Assembly: GCF_000725885.1 (NCBI RefSeq)
Contig: NZ_JODR01000014.1
Coordinates: 62,001-126,000, forward strand
DNA: 64,000 nt
Direction: 5' to 3'
Source of the DNA: Streptomyces albus subsp. albus
GTDB taxonomy: Bacteria; Actinomycetota; Actinomycetes; Streptomycetales; Streptomycetaceae
Shown here: one piece after another, positions 47,001 to 56,688 of the stretch
Layout: each line of letters opens with the position of its first letter
Position numbering within the stretch: position 1 is the stretch's first letter
Notes under the pieces: generated by a model
Databases searched by the model: none
What the model was told of the DNA's origin: nothing
Seen by the model: only the letters and a program-made list of their open reading frames with translations
Program-made: the position numbers and the translations under genes

Positions 47001-47106
47001 GGTCGCGACCTCTCAGCGCTCGGGCCGGTCCAGCCGGGGCCGGCCCCGGAGCGTCTTGCGGCTCGGGTGCTTGACGGTCTCGGGGGACGGGTGCTCCGGG
47101 CCTCGC

Positions 47107-47145
47107 GGCGCCCGGCGGCCCGCCGCCTGCGGGCCGCCGGACGCC
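47107..47145 (-). terminator. Terminator after the small acidic protein gene
   Basis: GGCGCCCGGCGGCCCGC pairs with GCGGGCCGCCGGACGCC (16 of 17) around a 5-nt loop, just after the stop at 47151. Confidence 0.75.
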
Positions 47146-47150
47146 GGGGC

Positions 47151-47345
47151 TCAGCTCTCCGTCGCGGAGGGGACGTCGTCGGGGTCGTAGTCGTCCACCC
47201 CGGCCTCGACGCGTTCCTCCTCGGTGCGCTTCGCCAGTGCCTCGTCGTCCGGCCTGTCCGGCATACCGCCGTGGATCCGCCGCTCCTCGGGGCCGCGGAT
47301 CTGGTCCGGCTCGCCGCCTGCCTGGTCCGGTTGGCGCTTGGACAT
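47151..47345 (-). CDS. Small hydrophilic acidic protein, unknown
   Basis: A 64-residue ORF with a good ribosome binding site (GAGGAG nine bases before the ATG at 47345) and a terminator right after its stop. The product (MSKRQPDQAGGEPDQIRGPE at the start, then DDEALAKRTEEERVEAGVDD) is entirely hydrophilic, with no helix-turn-helix or membrane segment, probably disordered. I do not recognise a named family. Clean flanking signals make it more likely real than its size suggests. Confidence 0.65.
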   Translation of the reverse strand: MSKRQPDQAGGEPDQIRGPEERRIHGGMPDRPDDEALAKRTEEERVEAGVDDYDPDDVPSATES

Positions 47346-47540
47346 GAGAAGGCTCCTCACCTTGCGAGGGTGCGTTCTGTGCCGTTCGCGGCTGTGCGCG
47401 GGATCACGGCCGACGGGGTACCCCCATCCGCGCCTTGCATGCGGGGAGAGGACGGGCGGGCACGAGTCCGGCTCCTTGATCGTTGAGAGGGCCGAAGGAC
47501 GTCCCACGGCGCGGCAGCGCGCCGCCGAGAAGGAGCTCTC

Positions 47541-48168
47541 ATGACGGGAACCACCGGGCCGGCAGCGGCCGACTGCCGAGGTCCGGCCCGCCGAACCCGC
47601 GGATCTGCCGGTCGCGCTGCGTACGCTCACCCGCGCGTTCGCCGACTACGCCTTCACCCGGCACGTCGTGGCCGCGGACGACCACGAGGAGCGGGTGCGC
47701 CGGTTCCAGGAGCTGTTCCTCACCCGCGTCGGCATGTCCTACGGGCGGGTATGGGTGGCGGACGGCGGGCTCGGTGTCGCCGTCTGGACGACGCCCGAGA
47801 AGGACCCCTCGCCGGTCTTCGCGGAGGCCGGACCGCTGCTGGCCGAGCTGGCGGGTGACCGCGCCGCGGCCTTCGAGTCCGCCGAGCGGGCCCTCGAGCC
47901 GTACCGGCCCAAGGAACCCGCCTGGTTCCTGGGGACCGTGGGGGTGGACCCGGACGCACAGGGCCGCGGACTCGGCAGCGCGGTGATACGGGCCGGGCTG
48001 GCGGCGGCGGACGAGGCCGGGCAGCCCGCCTTCCTGGAGACCTCCGCCGAACGGAACGTGGCCCTGTACGAGCGGCTGGGCTTCTCCGTCACCGCCACGG
48101 TGGATCTCCCGGACGGGGGGCCGCGCACCTGGGCCATGCTGCGCCCCGTGGGCGGCGCCGGCGACTGA
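47541..48168 (+). pseudogene. GNAT acetyltransferase with a frameshift near its 5' end
   Basis: The ATG at 47541 has AAGGAG six bases upstream, the expected start. Its frame reads MTGTTGPAAAD and then turns into non-coding-like sequence. The frame one base further reads AEVRPAEPADLPVALRTLTR, AFADYAFTRHVVAADDHEER and a full GNAT domain with acetyl-CoA motif VGVDPDAQGRGLGSAVIRAG and LETSAERNVALYERLGFSVT. A single-base insertion (or two-base loss) around 47570-47577 would reconcile the two. Without the frameshift, only GTG 47668 could start translation in the domain frame, losing the first strand and helix. Confidence 0.75.
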
Positions 48169-48199
48169 CGCGGGCGGCCCGGGGCGCGGACGCGGACCG

Positions 48200-48241
48200 C
48201 GGCCCGTCCCCGGCCCTCGGCGTCGAGGAGGGGACGGGCCG
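48200..48241. terminator. Bidirectional terminator between GNAT and CBS genes
   Basis: CGGCCCGTCCCC and its perfect 12-bp complement with an 18-nt loop, between convergent stops at 48168 and 48250. Confidence 0.75.
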
Positions 48242-48249
48242 GCCCGGGG

Positions 48250-48669
48250 TCAGGTGTTGGCCGCCGAGGCGCTGATCTCGCCCAGCGCCGACTCCGGGTC
48301 GTGCTCGACGGCCAGGTCACCGAGCGCGACCATGCCCACGGTCTCGCCGTCCGCCACGACCGGCAGCCGGCGCAGCGCGTGCCGGCGCATCAGGGCGAGG
48401 GCCCGGCCCGACTCGTCGTCGGGGGAGACCGTCACCAGCCGCGGGCTGCACACCTCGCGGACGGTCGTACGGGCGGGATCCAGCCCCTCGGCGAGCACCC
48501 GGACGGCCAGGTCGCGGTCGGTCACCAGCCCGCGCAGCTCGTCACGTTCGGTCACCAGTACGGCGCCGATGTCCTCGTCCCGCATCCGCTGGGCGACCTC
48601 GCCGACCCCCGTCAGCGTGCCCACAGCGACCGGTGCGGCGGTCATGACGTCGCGGACGTGCTGGGTCAT
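48250..48669 (-). CDS. CBS-domain-pair protein
   Basis: A 139-residue protein consisting of two CBS motifs (VRDVMTAAPVAVGTLTGVGE to GLVTDRDLAVRVLAEG, and VREVCSPRLVTVSPDDESGR to VGMVALGDLAVEHD). CBS pairs bind adenosyl nucleotides and act as energy or redox sensors. Stand-alone versions like this are numerous in Streptomyces and usually of unknown partner. GGAGGAG lies nine bases before the ATG at 48669. It is divergent from the GH15 gene. Confidence 0.94.
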   Translation of the reverse strand: MTQHVRDVMTAAPVAVGTLTGVGEVAQRMRDEDIGAVLVTERDELRGLVTDRDLAVRVLAEGLDPARTTVREVCSPRLVTVSPDDESGRALALMRRHALRRLPVVADGETVGMVALGDLAVEHDPESALGEISASAANT

Positions 48670-48814
48670 CGCCGGTTCTCCTCCCGGACGGGCGGCGGCT
48701 TCGGCGTCCGCCGCGGGGCGGGGCGGGTACCCGTACCGACAGCCGTCACGCGCCCGGCGCCGGCTCCCGCGCGGCGGGTGTGCCGGGTGCGCGGGGCCGG
48801 GGGCCGGCGGGTAT

Positions 48815-48820
48815 TAGGGT
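48815..48820 (+). promoter_or_regulatory. -10 hexamer of a leaderless GH15 promoter
   Basis: TAGGGT ends seven bases before the ATG at 48828, the spacing seen for leaderless Streptomyces transcripts; no Shine-Dalgarno is present. No clear -35 is visible. Confidence 0.6.
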
Positions 48821-48827
48821 CGCGGAC

Positions 48828-50624
48828 ATGACGCAGGTGGGCCCTTCCCAGCAGGACGACGGCGGACCGGCGGCGCCCTGGGCACTGCGCGACTACTCCT
48901 TCCTCGGCGACGGCGAGCGGGGAGCGCTGCTCGGCCCGCGCGGGGAGATCGTGTGGCTGTGCGCACCGCGCTGGGACAGCGAGGCGGTCTTCTCCCGGCT
49001 CATCGGCGGCGCCGGCCAGTACACCGTGCGGCCCGCGGACAACTGGCACGTCTCGGGCGGGTTCTACGAGGACGGCACCCTCATCCGCGTCACCCGGTGG
49101 GTCACCTCGGACGCGGTGATCGTCACCCGGGACGCGCTGGCGATGCCCGCCACCCCCGAGCGGCTGGTGCTGCTGCGGCAGGTGAGCGTGGAGGACGCCC
49201 CCGCCTCCGGCACCGGGGTGCGGCTGCTGCTCGATCCGCGCCCCGATTTCGGGCTCGGCCCGCTGAGCGGATGGCGGCCCGAGGAGGGGACGGGGGACGG
49301 CTCCCGCACGTGGACGGCCACCGGTGGCGGGCTGCGGCTGCGCTGGGCCGGTGCGCCCGACGCCCGTCCGTCGTCCGACGGCGCGCTGCGCGGCACGCTC
49401 ACCCTGCGCCGGGGCGACCGGCACGACCTGGTGCTGGAGATCGCCTCCGGACGTGCGGTCGGCGACGGCGGGCTGGAGCCGCGCGGGCTGTGGGAGGAGA
49501 CCGAGCGGCGCTGGCGGCAGGTCGTGCCCGGCTGCGAGGAGCTGCCGGCCTCGCGGGACGCCCGGCTGGCGTACGCCGTGCTGCACGGGCTGACGAGTTC
49601 CGCGGGCGGCATGGCGGCGGCGGCCACCACCTCGCTGCCCGAGCACGCGGGGGAGGGCCGCAACTACGACTACCGCTACGCCTGGCTGCGCGACCAGTGC
49701 TACGCCGGTATCGCCGTGGCGGCGCACGGCGCTCACCCGCTGCTGGAGCGGACCGTCGGTTTCGTGACGGCGCGGGTCCTGGAGGACGGGGACGCGCTGC
49801 GGCCCTGCTACACGGTCACCGGCGGCCCGGTGCCGGCCGAGCGGAGCCTGCATCTGCGCGGCTACCCCGGCGGCAGCGACCGGGTGGGCAACCAGGCGGG
49901 CGGCCAGTTCCAGCTCGACACCTACGGCGAGGTGCTCCAGCTGTACGCCGCCGCGGCGCGCCACGGCCATTTCGAGGACCCGGACGTGCGCCGCGCGGCC
50001 GATGTGGCCGTCTCCGTCGTCGAACGCAACTGGCAGCGTCCCGAAGCCGGGCTGTGGGAGCTGGAGGAGCGCTGGTGGACGCATTCGCGGCTCAGCGTGG
50101 TGACGGGGCTGCGGGCGCTCGCGGGGCGGCTGCCCGCCCGGAAGGCCGGCCGGGTCCGTGAGCTGGCGGCGACCGTGCTGGCCGAGACCCGCAGGCGGTG
50201 TCTGCGTCCTGACGGGGTGTGGGCGCGGGCCGCCGACGATCCCAAGCCGGACGCCGCGCTTCTGATGCCGCTGGCGCGCGGCTGCCTGGACGGGGACGAC
50301 CCGAGTGCCGGCCGCACCGTCGAGGCCGTCCGCGCGGAGCTGTGCGAGGACGGGTACGTCTACCGCTTCCGTCATGACGGCCGTCCGCTGGCCGAGGCCG
50401 AGGGTGCCTTTCTGCTGTGCGGCTTCATAATGTCCCTGGCGACCGACCGTCTCGGTGACCGGCAGGCCGCCTACCGCTGGTTCGAGCGCAACCGTGCGGC
50501 CTGCGGCCCCGCGGGGCTGTTCGCCGAGGAGTACGACGTGGAGCAGCGCCAGCTGCGCGGCAATCTCCCCCAGGCGTTCGTGCACGCCGTGCTGCTGGAG
50601 AGCGCGGTGCGGCTCGCGGGGTGA
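48828..50624 (+). CDS. Glycoside hydrolase family 15 protein (glucoamylase/trehalase-like)
   Basis: A 598-residue cytoplasmic protein. The N-terminal beta-sandwich starts LRDYSFLGDGERGALLGPRG and EIVWLCAPRWDSEAVFSRLI. The (alpha/alpha)6 catalytic domain starts with GRNYDYRYAWLRDQCYAGIA, the GH15 signature. GNQAGGQFQLDTYGEVLQLY and a C-terminal FAEEYDVEQRQLRGNLPQAF, which carries the presumed catalytic Glu, follow. Bacterial GH15 members include trehalases, glucodextranases and unknown alpha-glucosidases; without a signal peptide, an intracellular trehalase-like role is plausible. It is probably leaderless. Confidence 0.9.
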   Translation: MTQVGPSQQDDGGPAAPWALRDYSFLGDGERGALLGPRGEIVWLCAPRWDSEAVFSRLIGGAGQYTVRPADNWHVSGGFYEDGTLIRVTRWVTSDAVIVTRDALAMPATPERLVLLRQVSVEDAPASGTGVRLLLDPRPDFGLGPLSGWRPEEGTGDGSRTWTATGGGLRLRWAGAPDARPSSDGALRGTLTLRRGDRHDLVLEIASGRAVGDGGLEPRGLWEETERRWRQVVPGCEELPASRDARLAYAVLHGLTSSAGGMAAAATTSLPEHAGEGRNYDYRYAWLRDQCYAGIAVAAHGAHPLLERTVGFVTARVLEDGDALRPCYTVTGGPVPAERSLHLRGYPGGSDRVGNQAGGQFQLDTYGEVLQLYAAAARHGHFEDPDVRRAADVAVSVVERNWQRPEAGLWELEERWWTHSRLSVVTGLRALAGRLPARKAGRVRELAATVLAETRRRCLRPDGVWARAADDPKPDAALLMPLARGCLDGDDPSAGRTVEAVRAELCEDGYVYRFRHDGRPLAEAEGAFLLCGFIMSLATDRLGDRQAAYRWFERNRAACGPAGLFAEEYDVEQRQLRGNLPQAFVHAVLLESAVRLAG

Positions 50625-50684
50625 GAGCGCCGGGCAGTGGCTTCCTCGCGGGTGTGTTCCAGTCGTGTTCGAACTGGCGGGTAA

Positions 50685-52151
<1,467 letters not shown>

Positions 52152-52201
52152 GCCACCGCCCCGGTCGCACCCGCCCCGCCGGCTTGCCTGCCGGGCTCAC
52201 G

Positions 52202-53587
52202 TCAGGGGATGCGGTGGTGCGCGATGTGGCGGGCCGGGAAACCGGCGGGGCGGGCCGCGCGGTCGGCCAGCAGACGCTCGGCGAAGGTGACACCCGTTGC
52301 CGCGACCTCGCGCAGCGGTTCCAGGAACGACAGCGCCTCGGGGTGCTCGGTGCCGGCGGCGACGCGCGCCGCGAGCCCGGCCGCGCTCAGGTCCAGCAGC
52401 GCGGTGGCCAGCTCGCGCACCGGACGGCCGGCGATCCGCGCGGCCAGGCCCCGGCGGGCGATGTGGGCCTGCGCCGCGCGGTGTTCGTCCGGGGTGATGC
52501 CGCCCAGCAGCTCCCAGGCCGCGTCGCGCGACGGCGCGTGGTAGGCCAGCCCCGTCCAGAACGCGGGCACGGAGAACAGCGCCCGGTAGGGCGGGCCGTC
52601 CACCGCCCGCAGCTCCAGGGTTTCGCGGACCCGCACGTCCGTGAAGACCTGCGAGAGGTGGGCGCGCCAGTCGGCGGGGCCGGGCCGGGTGCCGTCACCG
52701 AACCCCCGGGTCAGCAGGGTGCGGAACGGTACAGGGGGTGCAGGGCGCCGGCCCCCGTCCCCGGCCGCGCGGTGGATCATCGGCAGGTCCAGCGCCCAGT
52801 CCACCAGCCGGTCCGCGTCCACGTCCGCCGCCAGCATCACCGGTACGGCACCCGTGCGGGCGGGGTCGGTGCGGCTGAGGTGGTCCATGCGGCGGGACAG
52901 CAGCCCGCAGGGGCGTCCGCCCTCCAGCGGTGCGTTGACGAACAGCGCGGCTGCCGGGGTGGACGCCGCCGCCAGGGCGCGCAGTTTCCGCGTCAGGTCC
53001 TCGGGGCCGGTGAAGTCCAAGGACGTCTGGGTCGAGAGCGCCAGCGACATCACCTGCACCCCGTCGGCGCCGGACGGGCCCAGACTCATGAAGTGGCGCC
53101 GCATCGCGGGCATGCGCGAGTGCGGCACCCACGCCACGTCGCCGGGCGCCGTGAACGGGTACTGACCACCGGGCACCAGCGCGAATCCGAACCGGCGGGC
53201 CACCGCCGCCAGCCGGCGCAGCGCCCCGTCCGCGACCCGCGCCAGCTCGGCCACGCCGTCGCACGGCGGTGAGGAGTACTCGACCGCTCCGCCGTGCTCC
53301 AGCGTGACCGTGCCGCCCTCCGGCAGCGTGACCCCGGTCAGCGCCGAGCGGTCGTACACGGGGACGGCGCCGGTCTCCCGCACCAGGTGCTCCAGCAGCG
53401 CCCGCAGCCCGGCGGGCCCCTCGTAGGGCACGGCGGCGCCGGTGTGCGGGTCCAGCGCGGCCGTCTCCACCTCGATGCCGACCAGTTCGCGCGCCGCACC
53501 GGCGCGGGCGTGCGGGGAGAAGGAGCTTTCGAAGACACTGCGCAGATCTGCCCGGGTCAGGGACGGGGAGTCGGGTGCGGAAGCCAT
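52202..53587 (-). CDS. egtA: Glutamate-cysteine ligase, EgtA-type
   Basis: A 461-residue GCS2-family ligase. It starts LTRADLRSVFESSFSPHARA with ELVGIEVETAALDPHTGAAV (metal-binding Glu residues of the ATP site), LEHGGAVEYSSPPCDGVAEL, ALVPGGQYPFTAPGDVAWVP, MSLALSTQTSLDFTGPEDLT, and VRETLELRAVDGPPYRALFS near the C-terminus. In actinobacteria this family makes gamma-glutamylcysteine for ergothioneine biosynthesis. No egtB, egtC, egtD or egtE genes are next to it within the window, so the assignment rests on family resemblance. GAGG precedes the ATG at 53587. Confidence 0.8.
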   Translation of the reverse strand: MASAPDSPSLTRADLRSVFESSFSPHARAGAARELVGIEVETAALDPHTGAAVPYEGPAGLRALLEHLVRETGAVPVYDRSALTGVTLPEGGTVTLEHGGAVEYSSPPCDGVAELARVADGALRRLAAVARRFGFALVPGGQYPFTAPGDVAWVPHSRMPAMRRHFMSLGPSGADGVQVMSLALSTQTSLDFTGPEDLTRKLRALAAASTPAAALFVNAPLEGGRPCGLLSRRMDHLSRTDPARTGAVPVMLAADVDADRLVDWALDLPMIHRAAGDGGRRPAPPVPFRTLLTRGFGDGTRPGPADWRAHLSQVFTDVRVRETLELRAVDGPPYRALFSVPAFWTGLAYHAPSRDAAWELLGGITPDEHRAAQAHIARRGLAARIAGRPVRELATALLDLSAAGLAARVAAGTEHPEALSFLEPLREVAATGVTFAERLLADRAARPAGFPARHIAHHRIP

Positions 53588-53636
53588 GGCGTACCTCGGC
53601 TGACGGCTGCTGACGGTGCACGGACAGGGAAACCGC

Positions 53637-53663
53637 ACCGTCCCGCCGGACCGGCGGGACGGT
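53637..53663 (-). terminator. Terminator after the MBL hydrolase gene
   Basis: ACCGTCCCGCCGG and its perfect 13-bp complement separated by one A; the real loop must open a few pairs. It lies 109 bp past the stop at 53772. Confidence 0.7.
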
Positions 53664-53771
53664 ACGCGCGGGGTACGGCGCAGGCGGGCAATCCGTTCCG
53701 GGGCCCGGGCCGGAGCCGGCACGCGGACGCCACGGTGCCCCGGCGCAGGTGGGCACCACCGGTGCCGCCCG

Positions 53772-54671
53772 TTACCAGCGCAATGCCGTGAAGTCGACCG
53801 GCCGCGGCCGGCAGCCCGCCACCCGTTCCGTCAGCCGGCGCAGCCTGCGGGCCATCTCGGGTGCGGGCAGCCGCTTGCGGCTGCCGTGCCCGGGCAGCAG
53901 CCACTCGAAGCGCAGGGCGTCCACCGTGCGCGCCAGGGAGGCGGCCAGCTCCTCGATCGAGTACCAGGTGACGCTCTGCGCCACCTCCAGGTCCTCCAGG
54001 GTGCGCGCCCAGTAGAAGCTGTCCCCGCTGAAGCAGTAGCGCTCGTCGGCGACGTACAGGACGCTGCCGCGGGTGTGCCCGGGCAGCGGGAAGACCCGCA
54101 CCCCCTCGGCGATGTCCGACGGTTCCGTACCGCGCAGCACCCGGTCCGCTCCGGGAGCGGCGTCCAGATCGCCCTCGTGGATCCACAGCCGGGCGCCCAG
54201 CCGGTCGGCCCACCGCCTCCCGTGCGCCGCGTGGTCGCGGTGGGTGAGCAGCACGTCCGTGCACCGGCCCAGTGTCTCGTAGCGCTGCGCCAGCCGCTCG
54301 GCGAACCGGGGCGTGTCGATCATCATCCAGGTCCCCGCCGGGCGCCGCAGCAGATACGAGTTGGCGCCCGCCGTGTGCCGGGAGTTGTGCCCGCACAGCA
54401 GGACGCCGTCGTCCACCGGCAGCGGGAAGGGGTCCGGCCACCTCTGGTCCAGACGGCCGCCCGGAGGCCGCACCGAACGGGTGGGGCAGGCCAGCGCGGC
54501 GGTCAGCAACTGCCGCTCCTCCGCCTCGCCATGGGGCTGCCGGACGACCACGGAGCGGCCCTCGCGCTCCTCGACGAGGCCGGGGGCGAGCTGCCGGGCC
54601 ACATCGCAGTCGGTGCACCTGTCGTCCACGTACCAGCCGGTCCGCCGCCCGGCTCCGGTGGTGGTCTCCAT
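53772..54671 (-). CDS. Metallo-beta-lactamase-fold hydrolase with a ferredoxin-like N-terminus
   Basis: A 299-residue protein. The first 75 residues resemble a ferredoxin-like domain (GWYVDDRCTDCDVARQLAPG, with only three Cys in the whole stretch, so an intact 4Fe-4S site is doubtful). The MBL domain follows: LLCGHNSRHTAGANSYLLRR, the metal motif LLTHRDHAAHGRRWADRL (T-H-x-D-H), FPLPGHTRGSVLYVADERYC, CFSGDSFYWA and WLLPGHGSRKRL. It is likely a metal-dependent hydrolase of thioester or lactone type. The ATG at 54671 has GGAGGGAA upstream. Confidence 0.88.
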   Translation of the reverse strand: METTTGAGRRTGWYVDDRCTDCDVARQLAPGLVEEREGRSVVVRQPHGEAEERQLLTAALACPTRSVRPPGGRLDQRWPDPFPLPVDDGVLLCGHNSRHTAGANSYLLRRPAGTWMMIDTPRFAERLAQRYETLGRCTDVLLTHRDHAAHGRRWADRLGARLWIHEGDLDAAPGADRVLRGTEPSDIAEGVRVFPLPGHTRGSVLYVADERYCFSGDSFYWARTLEDLEVAQSVTWYSIEELAASLARTVDALRFEWLLPGHGSRKRLPAPEMARRLRRLTERVAGCRPRPVDFTALRW

Positions 54672-54808
54672 GCGCGGTTCCCTCCTGGTGTACGTCCTCG
54701 AACGGGCGCCCGGCGGGTGCACGCGCACAGCGCCCGGCGCTCACCCCCAGCACACCGGAGCCCGGCCGGAAGCGGAAGACCGCCTCGCGGCGGACGGCTT
54801 CCGGCCGG

Positions 54809-54843
54809 CCGCGTCACCCGGTGCTCGGCGCCGGGTGACGCGG
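54809..54843 (-). terminator. Terminator after the aquaporin gene
   Basis: CCGCGTCACCCGG and its perfect 13-bp complement, 9-nt loop, 42 bp past the stop at 54885. Confidence 0.8.
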
Positions 54844-54884
54844 TCCGCGTGGGGCGGGGCGAGAGGGCCGCGCCCGCGCGCCGG

Positions 54885-55631
54885 TCAGGCCGCCGGGTAG
54901 GCCATGTAGAGCAGCGCCGCCAGCACGGCGCCCACCAGCGGGCCGGCCACCGGGACCCACGAGTACGCCCAGTCGGCCGCGCCCTTGCCCTTGATCGGCA
55001 GGACGAACGCGTAGGCCAGCCGCGGCCCCAGGTCACGCGCCGGGTTGATGGCGTAGCCGGTGGGCCCGCCCAGCGAGGTGCCGATCACCAGTACGACGAA
55101 GGCGACACCGGCGTAACCGAGCGCGGAGTTGCCGAAGGTGGGGACGTCGCCCGCGCCGGCCTTGTACGTGGGCGAGAAGAGGACGAAGGCCACCAGCACG
55201 AACGTGCCGAGCACCTCGGTGACCAGGTTCCAGGCGGTGTTGCGGATCGTCGGCGCGGTGGAGAAGATCCCCAGGGTGCCGGCCGGTTCGTCGTGGTCGT
55301 CGAACTGGAGCTTGTAGGTGGCCCAGCACAGCACGGCGCCGAGTATCCCGCCGAGCATCTGGGCGAGGACGTACACCGGCACGTCCGCCCACGCGGTCTT
55401 GTCGGCGACGGCGAACGCCAGGGTGATGGCGGGGTTGAGGTGGGCGCCGCTGGGCGCCGCGAGGCTCGCACCCGTGAACACCGCGAAGCCCCAGCCGATG
55501 TTGACGAACAGCACGCCCCCGCCCTTGCCGTTCGTCCTGCGCAGAACGTTGTTGGCGACGACGCCGGTACCCAGCATCACCAGCACGGCGGTGCCGAGGA
55601 GTTCCCACAAGAATATGTCGCCCGCGCTCAT
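54885..55631 (-). CDS. MIP-family channel, aquaglyceroporin type
   Basis: A 248-residue channel with six membrane helices and both NPA half-helices: GAHLNPAITLAFAVAD (Asn66-Ala68) and TGYAINPARDLGPRLAYAF (Asn196-Ala198). The Asp right after the second NPAR (Asp200) is characteristic of glycerol facilitators rather than strict water channels. It would pass glycerol or similar small polyols. No glpK or glpD gene is next to it. The start ATG at 55631 has GGAGGTAAC upstream. The family name GlpF fits, but without the operon I leave the symbol open. Confidence 0.93.
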   Translation of the reverse strand: MSAGDIFLWELLGTAVLVMLGTGVVANNVLRRTNGKGGGVLFVNIGWGFAVFTGASLAAPSGAHLNPAITLAFAVADKTAWADVPVYVLAQMLGGILGAVLCWATYKLQFDDHDEPAGTLGIFSTAPTIRNTAWNLVTEVLGTFVLVAFVLFSPTYKAGAGDVPTFGNSALGYAGVAFVVLVIGTSLGGPTGYAINPARDLGPRLAYAFVLPIKGKGAADWAYSWVPVAGPLVGAVLAALLYMAYPAA

Positions 55632-55791
55632 CCGTTACCTCCACAACGTCGCGGTCCACGCGTCGTTCGCTCGACGGCGGTGGGCGCGCACCCTACTGCC
55701 GGGCGACCGGCCGCTCCAGCCCGGCGGCAGGGAAAACAGCGGGAGTACGTCTCCCGGCGGGTGGGCGGGTGCCCCGGCCACCCGCCGGCGG

Positions 55792-56119
55792 CTACCACCA
55801 CTCGGTGTCCCGCCACCAGGCGGGACGGGCGGTGCCGTCGGTGGTACGGCCGTCGAGGTGGACGTGGTGGCCTACATCCCGGCCGGGGTCGGCCGGCTCG
55901 CCGTCGAGGGCGCGCCGGAGCCGCTCGGCGGCGAAGCGGAAGACCCCGGCGGCCACGCCGCCGAGCGGGTGGAACTCGTCCACGTGGGCGCGCGGTTGCT
56001 TCGGCGCGCGGACGCGTCCGAAGGAGGCGGGCGCCTGGTCGGAAGCGGGCAGCTCGTCGGGCTCGGGGCACGGGCGCCCGGCTCGCCCTGCCCGGGCCCG
56101 CGATCGAGAAGGCGACCAT
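55792..56119 (-). pseudogene. Unidentified gene fragment, frame-disrupted at its 5' end
   Basis: The minus-strand frame ending at 55792 has clear coding bias over about 280 bp: DELPASDQAPASFGRVRAPK, HVDEFHPLGGVAAGVFRFAA, ERLRRALDGEPADPGRDVGH and the ending ARPAWWRDTEWW. No start codon is available in this frame before the divergent MarR gene begins. The neighbouring frame offers ATG 56119 (MVAFSIAGPGRASRAPVP); removing one C from a CCCC run near 56082 would join it to PEPDELPASD. I do not recognise the family. It is either a frameshifted small gene or the remnant of a larger one. Confidence 0.5.
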
Positions 56120-56565
56120 GCCGCGGGGGTGCGGCACCGCTCGGCGGTGTACCGCCCGGCCCGTGCCGCCCACCGGCTCGGCGCCGCGGACGCGCGGTCG
56201 CGTGGACGCGCCACCCGCACCCCGGCGCGCTCTCCCCCACGCACGTCCGGGCGCTCCGCGTCCTGGCCGAGCAGGGCCCGCTGGGCATCCGCCGGCTCGC
56301 CGTCGGCACAAAGACCTCCGGCGCCGCCACCGCCCGGCCGGTCAGCGGTCTCGTCGCGGCCGGCTACGTCACCCGCATCCGCGGGTTCGAGGACAACGGC
56401 TCCGTGCCGGTCGCCCTCACCGACGCAGGGCGCGCACGGCACGACGAACGCCGGCGGGCCCTGACCGAAGCCCTGCACACCGCCCCGGCCCGCCTCGGCG
56501 CGCCCGCCGTGGACTCGGCCGCCGAAGTGCTGGACCACCTGTCGGCCGTCCACGACCGGCTCTGA
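56118..56565 (+). pseudogene. MarR-family regulator, frameshifted
   Basis: The ATG at 56118 has GAGAAGG five bases upstream. The MarR protein must be read in three frames: MPRG from this ATG, VRHRSAVYRPARAAHRLGAA in the second frame (from a possible GTG at 56129), then AWTRHPHPGALSPTHVRALR, the winged helix LGIRRLAVGTKTSGAATARP with VSGLVAAGYVTRIRGFEDNG, and LDHLSAVHDRL at the end. Adding one G in the run at 56125-56129 and one G near 56200 restores a single frame. Wing residues are also unusual, so true decay is possible, but two single-G losses also fit sequencing error. Confidence 0.7.
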
Positions 56566-56688
56566 GCGTCCCGCACCGCACGGGCGGCAGCTCGGGGCCA
56601 TGCGAAGGCGGCCCGGTGCCGCGACAGCGGGTGCGGTACCGGGCGGGCCGCGCAGCCGGGTCCCGGCGGTGGTGCCGGGGCCGCATGG

